From Deltaproteobacteria bacterium (GTDB taxonomy: Bacteria; Desulfobacterota; Desulfarculia; Adiutricales; JAGVGV01), in the NCBI GenBank assembly GCA_020056895.1, contig JAGVGV010000271.1, positions 1 to 7,775 of the forward strand: a stretch of 7,775 nt of DNA, read 5' to 3'. This document shows, piece by piece, positions 1 to 6,500 of this stretch. The translations under genes and the position numbers were made by a program. Each line of letters starts with the position of its first letter. The stretch's first letter is position 1. The notes under the pieces were generated by a model. It did not search any database. It saw nothing but the letters and a program-made list of their open reading frames with translations, and had not been told where the DNA came from.

Positions 1-2
1 CC

Positions 3-74
3 CCGGCCGCCGGCGCCGCGACCTTTTTTTCCGGTGTACTGGGGGAGGCGGAGAGCCTTATTACGCATCGATGA
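3..74 (+). CDS. Possible C-terminal end of an upstream gene (partial)
   Basis: From base 3 a reading frame stays open and ends at TGA 72-74, giving 23 residues ending in GEAESLITHR. Its first codons mostly end in G or C, as in the real genes here, and the stop lies 25 bases before the ATG of the next gene, which would fit an operon. A competing frame starting at base 2 ends at TGA 101-103, overlapping the next start as ATGA; its Arg/Gly-rich product looks less natural. The fragment is too short to recognise, and the choice of frame is an inference. Confidence 0.35.
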   Translation, partial: PAAGAATFFSGVLGEAESLITHR

Positions 75-88
75 CGCGTGGAGACCTT

Positions 89-93
89 GGAGG
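89..93 (+). promoter_or_regulatory. Ribosome binding site of the desulfhydrase-like gene
   Basis: GGAGG lies 6 bases before ATG 100 and 9 bases before the second in-frame ATG at 103. It sets the start here rather than at the upstream ATG 34 of the same open frame, which would add an Arg/Trp-rich stretch unlike the family. Confidence 0.7.
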
Positions 94-99
94 AATCCG

Positions 100-1122
100 A
101 TGATGAAACCAACGTTCACTCCGCCCCGCCGTCTGAGGCTGGCGCAGACCCCCACCCCTCTTCAGCCGGTCCAAAGGTATTCGGTGGCGCCCGGCGTGCG
201 GTTGTTCGTCAAACGGGATGACCTGACCGGGTCCACCCTGACCGGCAACAAGGTCCGCAAGCTCGAATTCGTGCTGGCCGAAGCCCTGGATCAGGGCGCC
301 GATACGGTGATCACTTGCGGCGGAGCCCAGTCCAACCATTGCCGGGCCACGGCCGTGGCGGCCGCCATGTTGGGGCTCAAATCGGTCCTCCTGCTCCGGA
401 CTCCAGATCCGGCCTCGCCCCCGCCTCTGGACGGCAACAGCCTGCTGGACCGGCTGGTGGGAGCGGAACTGGTTTGGATCACGCCCGAAGAGTACCGCCG
501 GCGAGGAGAAATCTTCGAACGGGAGGCCCTCCGATTAAAGCAGGAAGGCCGGAAGCCGTACATCATCCCCGAAGGGGCGTCCAACGCCCTGGGAGCATGG
601 GGCTACATCCAGGCCATGGCCGAACTGGCCGGCGACCTCCCTCGCCTTGGAATTCCCACCGACGAACGGACCACGGTGGTCTACGCCTGCGGGTCCGGCG
701 GCACGGGCGCGGGGCTGATTCTGGGGAAAAAGCTCTTTGGCCTGGGGATCCGGGCCATGGGCGTGAACGTGTGCGACGACCGGGACTATTTCGTCAAAGC
801 CATCGGCGGCATTGCCGAAGACGCCATCCGGACGTACGGCCTGCCCGTAGATTTCGACCGGGAACGGGACGTGTGGATCGCGGACGGATACGTGGGCCGG
901 GGGTATGCCTTGTCGCGGCCCGAAGAACTGACCCTGTTGCGAGACCTGGCCCGGGCGGAAGGCCTGGTGCTGGACCCCGTTTATACCGGCAAGGCCTTTT
1001 ACGGCCTGATGGGCGAACTGGCGAAAGACCCGGCCAGGTTCGGAGAAAACATCGTTTTCCTTCATACCGGCGGCCTGTTCGGCCTGTTCGCCCAGGCGGC
1101 GGAACTTCGGCCGTTGTTGTAA
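100..1122 (+). CDS. PLP-dependent D-cysteine desulfhydrase / ACC deaminase family enzyme
   Basis: This 340-residue protein has the length and motifs of the fold-type II PLP family containing D-cysteine desulfhydrase (D-cysteine to pyruvate, H2S and ammonia) and ACC deaminase. Visible are the N-terminal TPTPLQPV segment, the PLP-lysine motif GNKVRKLE (K51), GGAQSNHCR (S78, N79, H80), the phosphate-binding loop GSGGTGAG (198-205), DPVYTGKA (292-299) and HTGG (322-325). True ACC deaminases carry Glu295 and Leu322 at the two specificity positions; here they are T296 and T323, and residue 80 is His rather than Gln. This argues against ACC deaminase and for a DcyD-like or related amino-acid lyase; the exact substrate is unknown. 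No signal peptide is seen, so it is likely cytosolic. It starts behind GGAGG at 89-93 and ends in TAA, converging on the caspase gene. It may be the last gene of an operon entering from the left. Confidence 0.9.
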   Translation: MMKPTFTPPRRLRLAQTPTPLQPVQRYSVAPGVRLFVKRDDLTGSTLTGNKVRKLEFVLAEALDQGADTVITCGGAQSNHCRATAVAAAMLGLKSVLLLRTPDPASPPPLDGNSLLDRLVGAELVWITPEEYRRRGEIFEREALRLKQEGRKPYIIPEGASNALGAWGYIQAMAELAGDLPRLGIPTDERTTVVYACGSGGTGAGLILGKKLFGLGIRAMGVNVCDDRDYFVKAIGGIAEDAIRTYGLPVDFDRERDVWIADGYVGRGYALSRPEELTLLRDLARAEGLVLDPVYTGKAFYGLMGELAKDPARFGENIVFLHTGGLFGLFAQAAELRPLL

Positions 1123-1133
1123 CCAAACAGAAG

Positions 1134-1169
1134 GTAACAAACTGGAGTTTTTACGGTTGGGTTTGTCAC
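1134..1169 (+). repeat. Inverted repeat competing with the main stem-loop
   Basis: GTAACAAAC (1134-1142) can pair with GTTTGTCAC (1161-1169) over 8 of 9 positions around an 18-base loop. Its right arm overlaps the left arm of the 1154-1188 hairpin, so the two structures exclude each other. The long loop makes it the weaker of the two. Confidence 0.3.
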
Positions 1170-1188
1170 AAAGCGACGAACTCAACCG
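1154..1188 (+). terminator. Stem-loop after the desulfhydrase-like gene, possible terminator
   Basis: A 14-bp stem pairs 1154-1167 with 1175-1188 around a 7-base loop (ACAAAGC). Twelve pairs are Watson-Crick and two are G-T. The two G-T pairs become A-C mismatches in the other strand, so the hairpin is stronger in RNA read rightward, 31 bases after the stop at 1122. There is no T-run on its 3' side in either direction, so it is not a classic intrinsic terminator. It could be an mRNA 3'-end protector or a weak terminator for both converging genes. Confidence 0.4.
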
Positions 1189-1253
1189 CACGATTCGTGT
1201 TCAAGCGAACGCCTTCGCGTAGAAGCCCATCCCCTGGTTTCCACGCGCTTCCG

Positions 1254-3185
1254 TCAATACCCTAATTCTTTCAGCCGCTCCTGAGCTGACTCAACGCCCT
1301 TGGCCGCAGCCTGCCGGTACCAGGAAACGGCTTGAGAACGGTCCCGGGGAACACCTTTGCCTAAATCGTAACAAAATCCCAAATGAAACATAGCGTCGCC
1401 ATTCCCCTTGTCGGCGGCCTTGCGGAGCCAATACAGGGCTTGATTAGAATTCAAGGCCACCCCGTCACCGTCCCGGTAACAAATCCCCACAAAGCCCATC
1501 GCTTCCACGTCGCCCTTTTCGGCGGCTTTGAGGAACCAATCAAAAGCCTGGCTGGCATCTTTTGGAACACCCGCTCCAAACCCATAATGAGCTCCCAAGG
1601 CCGTCATGGCGGCCGGGTATCCACCCTCAGCGGACTTCCGCAACCAAAGCACGGCGGTTTGGTAGTCTTTTGGAACACCCCGGCCGCTGTCGTACAAATC
1701 CGAAACGAGATACATGCCCTCCGCGCTGCCAAGGTTAGCGGCATTTTTGAACCAGACCATGGCTTGTTGATAATCCACCGAGACACCTGTTCCATCTCTA
1801 TACATAGCGCCGATCATATTCATGGATAGAACATCTCCCTGATCGGCGGCCTTCCTTAGCCATATCATTGCTTTGCCGTAGTCCTGCTCACCGTTCGAAC
1901 CGAAGAAATAGGCCAAACCCAACGAGGCCGGGTCCTGGGTCTCCCAGTACCCCAGCCTTTGCTTCGCCCGTTTCCGAAGGTCGTCGTCCTGGGTCGAATA
2001 AGGGTTGTCCTGGTTAAACGCTCTCAGAAAAGTGTCCCAGACATCCTGCTTCTCTATAGGTTTCAACTTGGTGTTGGCCTCGTACGCCTTGGCCTTGGCG
2101 AATTCGGCCTCCAACTTCTTTTGCCATCCGGCCCATTCCTTTTCCTCTTCTTCCCGCTGCTTGATGGTTTGAGTCAGATCCGGCACCGTCCCCGTCGGGC
2201 CGGGCGCAGGCGGAGGAGGCGAAGCAACCGGGGCGGCCGGGGCCGTTGCGGCCGAGGGCGAGGCCGCCAGGGCAGACGATGGCAAGATGCTGGATACGAA
2301 GAAAAAATCCTTGGTCAGCGACGAAGCCTGCCAGGGCACCTGTTTGTTCCCCGTTTCGGCCATGACTCCGTTCCGGACGTTTTGCATCACTTTGTCAATG
2401 ACCAAACCGGGTTGGTTCATGTTTTCAAGGAAATGTTTGGTAAAAATGCCGTTGCGGCCCGTGCCGTCGGCAGCCACGGACCCCGGCGCCGTGGCAAAGG
2501 CGATAAAGGTTCCCGTGGGCGCGTCCATCTGGGCCAGCCCGTTCGCCCCGGACCGGTACCAACTGGCAAAGGGGTTGTCCCGGCAGGCATCAAGGATGAT
2601 CAGGTTCAGGCCGTTCCGGGCTTCCTCCATTTCTGCCATCACCCTGTTGGTGTCCAGGCATTCGAACCGGACGTCCGCCTCCTTTTCAACACGGGCGTCA
2701 ACTGGAACCAGATAATTTACGCCCCCCACCTGAAGGCCGTGCCCCGAATAGTAAAACAACCCCACTCCGCCTTTTTTCAAATCGCGGCCGAATGCCCGGA
2801 TGGATTCATCCATGGTCCGGAGGTTCACGTTTTCCTTGTGGGTGACCGTGAACCCGAGCGACTGGAGCCTGGCGGTGACATCGACGGCGTCGTTGGTGGA
2901 ATTTTTCAGCGGACCGGAGGCGTACCGACCGTTACCGATTACCAAGGCAAGCCGTCTTTCCGGGCTGGCCGCGGCCGGATGAGCCGTTCCAGGCCCCATT
3001 TGGCCCGAACCGTCCGCCCCCACCACGCCCACACCTCGGTTCGGTTCCTTCGCCCCAAAAAACCAAGCCCCCAGATCCCCGGCTTGACAACCGGCGGCCA
3101 AAAAGAAAACAACCAGCAACAAACCAGACCGCCAGCCTATGCCATACGGAAAAAAAGCGGAACTCATTGAATAACGGATTTTCAT
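1254..3185 (-). CDS. Caspase-like (peptidase C14 family) lipoprotein with Sel1 repeats
   Basis: This 643-residue protein starts with a lipoprotein signal: hydrophobic stretch 21-31, then AAGC with the lipidated Cys at 33. The next residue is Gln, not Asp, so the Lol pathway would send it to the outer membrane. Residues 77-297 form a caspase-like domain: LALVIGN (79-85), catalytic His149 in YYSGHG and Cys201 in LDACRDNPF, with both dyad residues intact. A Pro/Ala-rich linker (about 302-335, with PPPP at 323-326) leads to a charged helix (343-370), then a conserved segment with FNQDNPYS (390-397). Six Sel1 units of about 36 residues (422-633) form a helical protein-binding solenoid. Family members cleave after Lys/Arg or act as scaffolds; the substrate here is unknown. 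ATG 3185 is chosen over ATG 3197 because a GGGGTG precedes it closely, though this is a weak ribosome site; ATG 3167 is a third option. It is divergent from the kinase gene. Confidence 0.9.
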   Translation of the reverse strand: MKIRYSMSSAFFPYGIGWRSGLLLVVFFLAAGCQAGDLGAWFFGAKEPNRGVGVVGADGSGQMGPGTAHPAAASPERRLALVIGNGRYASGPLKNSTNDAVDVTARLQSLGFTVTHKENVNLRTMDESIRAFGRDLKKGGVGLFYYSGHGLQVGGVNYLVPVDARVEKEADVRFECLDTNRVMAEMEEARNGLNLIILDACRDNPFASWYRSGANGLAQMDAPTGTFIAFATAPGSVAADGTGRNGIFTKHFLENMNQPGLVIDKVMQNVRNGVMAETGNKQVPWQASSLTKDFFFVSSILPSSALAASPSAATAPAAPVASPPPPAPGPTGTVPDLTQTIKQREEEEKEWAGWQKKLEAEFAKAKAYEANTKLKPIEKQDVWDTFLRAFNQDNPYSTQDDDLRKRAKQRLGYWETQDPASLGLAYFFGSNGEQDYGKAMIWLRKAADQGDVLSMNMIGAMYRDGTGVSVDYQQAMVWFKNAANLGSAEGMYLVSDLYDSGRGVPKDYQTAVLWLRKSAEGGYPAAMTALGAHYGFGAGVPKDASQAFDWFLKAAEKGDVEAMGFVGICYRDGDGVALNSNQALYWLRKAADKGNGDAMFHLGFCYDLGKGVPRDRSQAVSWYRQAAAKGVESAQERLKELGY

Positions 3186-3282
3186 GACGCACCCCATTTT
3201 TTATGTATCCATTGACACGGTTGCGGATCCAAAGTCCCCAAACCAAAGTGTGCCTTCTACGCACTATATAAAAACGGAGACC

Positions 3283-3311
3283 ATTGTGCCGTGGTGGGAA
3301 AACCTGGTCAA
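3283..3311 (-). promoter_or_regulatory. Candidate sigma-70 promoter for the caspase-Sel1 gene
   Basis: Read leftward, TTGACC (3311-3306; 5 of 6 matches to the -35 consensus) is followed after exactly 17 bases by CACAAT (3288-3283; 4 of 6 matches to the -10). Transcription would begin near 3276 and leave a leader of about 90 bases before ATG 3185. Spacing and match are good for a GC-rich genome, but this is sequence inspection only. Confidence 0.4.
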
Positions 3312-3432
3312 GTATTTGGTTGTTGAAAACGAAGGCTCCGGTTGGGGCCTAGGGACGGGGGGGCGAACGGCGTTCTTCCAAGAATCCGGTGATCTCTATG
3401 GCTCTCCGGCCCGCTCTTCCGGGGGCCCGGCC

Positions 3433-3459
3433 TTGTGCTCCCCATTCCTCCCGTATACT
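3433..3459 (+). promoter_or_regulatory. Weak candidate promoter for the hybrid kinase gene
   Basis: TATACT at 3454-3459 matches the -10 consensus at 5 of 6 positions. The only nearby -35-like element is TTGTGC at 3433-3438, with a short spacer of 15 bases. If used, the leader would be about 70 bases long. The poor -35 suggests an activator or another sigma factor may be involved, or that the match is chance. Confidence 0.25.
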
Positions 3460-3513
3460 ATTGTACGACACGGAAATCCCCAGTGGGTCCGGTTTGCGGA
3501 GCTTAAAAATTTC

Positions 3514-3523
3514 AAAACGTTTT
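3514..3523. repeat. AT-rich palindrome before the kinase ribosome site
   Basis: AAAACGTTTT is a perfect 10-base palindrome ending one base before the kinase Shine-Dalgarno sequence. It also sits between two direct copies of TTTCAA (3510-3515 and 3521-3526) spaced 11 bases apart, about one helical turn. It could be an operator, or simply keep the ribosome site unpaired. Confidence 0.3.
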
Positions 3524-3524
3524 C

Positions 3525-3530
3525 AAGAGG
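3525..3530 (+). promoter_or_regulatory. Ribosome binding site of the hybrid kinase
   Basis: AAGAGG sits 5 bases before ATG 3536. This decides the start over in-frame ATG 3398 and GTG 3389, which lie in the same open frame (open from after TAG 3350-3352) but lack a good ribosome site. Confidence 0.6.
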
Positions 3531-3535
3531 ATCGG

Positions 3536-6500
3536 ATGAATCCACCCCCGCCAGCGGGAACCATCCCTTTCGGCCGACGCATCTACCGGCTCATTCCCTT
3601 GGTCCTGATCCTGGCCATGGGCCTGGCCGGGTCCCTGGCGGGCTTTGAAAGCGTCCGGCATCGTGACCGGGCCGAAAAAGCCGCACGGTTCCATCAGGCC
3701 GCCGCCGAACGAATCACCGCCATCCGGAATACCCTCGACAACCAGGTCCTCACTCTGACCGCGCTCCGATCCCATTTTCTCAGTTCCCGCGAAGTCAACC
3801 TGGATGAATTCCGCTCCTTCACATCCCACTTTTTCGGCGAAAACGCCTGCCTTCTGACCTTGGAATGGGCGCCTCGAGTCCGCCATGCCGACCGCGGGCT
3901 GTATGAATCCGTGGGCCGGGCCACCGTGACTCCTGATTTCCAACTCACCGAGCTGGATTCCGAAGGCCGCCAGGTACGAGCCCAGGATCGCGAGGAGTAT
4001 TATCCGATCTATTTCGCCGAACCATTGGAGCGGAACCGGCTGGTAATGGGGTTCGACCTGGCTTCGGACGAAACCAGGCGGCAAACCCTTGAAACCGCCC
4101 GGGATACAGGACAAATGGCGGCCACGGCCCGGATTCGGCTGGTCCAGGAGCCCGGCGAAGCCTATGGGTTCATCGTGGTTCTGCCTGTGTTCCGCCACGG
4201 CATCCGCCCCACCTCCCAGGAAGAAAGACGGCGGCATCTTACTGGATATGTGGTGGCCGTTTTCCGGGCCAGAGACATCGTGGAATTGTCGCTGGCCAGT
4301 TTCCAGCCCATGAACGTTGACGTGCGGCTCTGGGATGAATCATCCCCGGCGGAAACGCGGCTCCTTTTTTTCCAGCCGACGACCGATCCGGCCGCCGCCC
4401 CGTCCGAGGACCGCTTGACGCACCAAACGGATTGGTTCTTCGCCGGCCGGATGTGGAGCGTTCACCTGACCGGATATCCACCAGGCCTGGATTCAACCTC
4501 CGGGGCCGGATTCGTGCTGGGCGGCGGTCTGCTGGTCACGGGGTTGGTGGGAGCCTATGTGTTGTCCTTTTTAGGCCGGAGCTCCCGCGTGGAGCGGCTG
4601 GTCGAGGAACGGACTCAGGCTTTGAAGGAAAGCGAACGCCGGCTGGACCTGGTGCTCAAGGGAGCCAACCTGGGTTTTTGGGACTGGAACTATATAACTG
4701 GCGCGGTGTTTTTCAACCAGCGCTGGGTGTCCATGCTGGGATTCAGTCTGGACGACCTTCCCCCCAATTATTCAACCTGGGAAAAACTGCTCCATCCCGA
4801 GGACAAGGCTCAGATAATGGCCCGGCTGGAGGAACACCTGACGGGGCGGACCGAGTTTTTTACCGCCGAACCGCGGATGAGAACCAAGGACAACGGGTGG
4901 CGATGGGTGCTGACCGCCGGCCGGGTGGTGGAACGGGACCCCCAGGGCGGCCCCCTCCGGCTGACCGGGATTCACTTGGACATCACCGACCGGAAGAAGG
5001 CGGAGGAAGAACTCCAACTCCGTGAAGCCTATATCCGAGCGGTGTTCGAATCCGCCGTGGAAAGCATGGTCACCATTGACGAAACCGGCCGGATCCAGTC
5101 CGCCAATCCGGCCGTGGTCACCCTGTTCGGATATTCACTCGACGAGTTGCTGGGCGAAAACGTAAAAATCCTCATGCCCGCGCCGTACCGGGACGAACAC
5201 GACGGGTATCTTCAGGCATACCTGGCTTCGGGCCGGAAAAAAATAATTGGGATCAGCCGGGAAGTAAAGGGGCGGAAGAAGGACGGAACGGTTTTTCCCA
5301 TTTACCTTTCCGTGGGCGAGATGATGGTGGGGGACCGGCGGATGTTCGCCGGCACCATAAGGGACATCACGGAAATCAAGCGGGCCGAAGAAGCGCTGGT
5401 CCAAAGCGAGGCTTCGCTGGCCAAAGCCCAGGAGATCGCCCATGTGGGCAACTGGGAATGGGATGTGGCGGAAAATAGTGTCTGGTGGTCGGACGAAATG
5501 TACCGCATCTTCGGAATTGAAAAAACCCTTTCCCCGCCAAGCGCTCTGGAATACACGAAATCCGTTCACCCGGACGACCTGAACCGGGTGAACCGGACCG
5601 TCCAGGCGGCCTTGAACGATCACGGCCCTGGGTACCGGTTGGAATACCGGGTGATCCGAGCGGACGGCTCCGAGGTCCATATTCGGAGCAACGCCGAAAT
5701 CGAGCGGGATGAATCCGGCCGGCCGATCCGGCTCATTGGGACCTTTCAAGATATCACCGACCAGAAAAAAACCGAAGAAGCTTTGATCCGGGCCCGTCAC
5801 GCCGCCGAAGGGTACGCCCAGGATTTGAAAGCCAGCCTCGAGGTGTCCGAGGCCTTACGCGAACAGATGGAAGAGGCCAAGCTGCTGGCGGAGCGCTTCG
5901 CCCGCGAAGCCCAGGCCGCCAACCGGGCCAAATCCGAATTCCTGGCCCGCATGAGCCACGAAATCCGCACCCCCATGAACGCCGTTATCGGGCTGGCTCA
6001 TTTAGTCCAGAGCACCGGCCTGACGCCCCGGCAACGGGACTATCTGACCAAAATCCAGTCCGCCGCCCAGTCCCTTTTGGGCATCATCAACGATGTGTTG
6101 GATTATTCCAAAATCGAAGCCGGCCAAATGGCGGTGGAGGCCATTCCCTTTTCCCTGGAGGAAGTGCTGACCCACGTGGGGGCGCTGGTATCCTTCAAAG
6201 CCGAAGAAAAGGGGATCGAACTGGTTTTTTCCACCTCCCCGGACGTACCGGAAGGGCTGGTGGGGGACCCGTTGCGGCTGGGCCAGGTTCTGGTCAACCT
6301 GGTGGGCAACGCCGTCAAGTTCACCCAAAAAGGCGAAGTGGTCCTACGGGTTCAAACCAAGGAAACGCTTTCGGATTCCACCGAACTGCTCTTTTCGGTG
6401 GCCGATACCGGACCGGGCATCGATCCCGAAGTTCTGCCCGGGCTTTTTCATGCCTTTTCCCAGGCCGATGAATCCATCACCCGGCGTTTCGGCGGCACCG

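Larger units (their letters stand above)
3198..3535. other. Divergent intergenic region between caspase and kinase genes
   Basis: About 340 bases separate the two starts. No convincing gene lies here. The half next to the caspase gene is AT-richer and holds a candidate leftward promoter. The middle (about 3340-3435) is very GC-rich, with GGCCC and GGGCC arms at 3409-3428 that could form a small hairpin. The right part holds TATACT at 3454 and an AT-rich palindrome directly before the kinase ribosome site. A rightward frame from 3184 to 3648 crosses this region but overlaps the kinase start and has no recognisable protein features. Confidence 0.6.

Noticed and set aside
1156..1186. Integron attC-like core sites (GTTGGGT and ACTCAAC)
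   Set aside because: Both match the core consensus, but in the wrong order: attC begins with RYYYAAC and ends with GTTRRRY. No integrase or cassette structure is present.
1197..1212. Second small hairpin in the convergent intergenic region
   Set aside because: GTGTTC/GAACGC gives only 6 pairs with one G-T and has no U-tract; such a structure is common by chance.
315..1265. Rightward 316-residue frame within the desulfhydrase-like gene
   Set aside because: It overlaps the true gene in another frame and has the Arg/Pro/Gly-rich look of a shifted GC-rich frame.
1959..3170. Rightward 403-residue frame antisense to the caspase gene
   Set aside because: Its Arg/Gly-rich product mirrors the caspase coding strand, whose motifs and catalytic residues are clear.
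3212..3217. Perfect TTGACA as a rightward -35 for the kinase
   Set aside because: The sequence 16-18 bases downstream is C-rich with no -10, and the site is over 300 bases from the kinase start.
3184..3648. Rightward 154-residue frame in the divergent region
   Set aside because: It overlaps the first 113 bases of the kinase gene in another frame, has no ribosome site and becomes Pro/Gly-rich; no recognisable domain.
3512..4237. Leftward 241-residue frame antisense to the kinase
   Set aside because: It lies opposite a well-supported CHASE coding region. Long antisense frames are expected in GC-rich coding DNA and its product has no family features.
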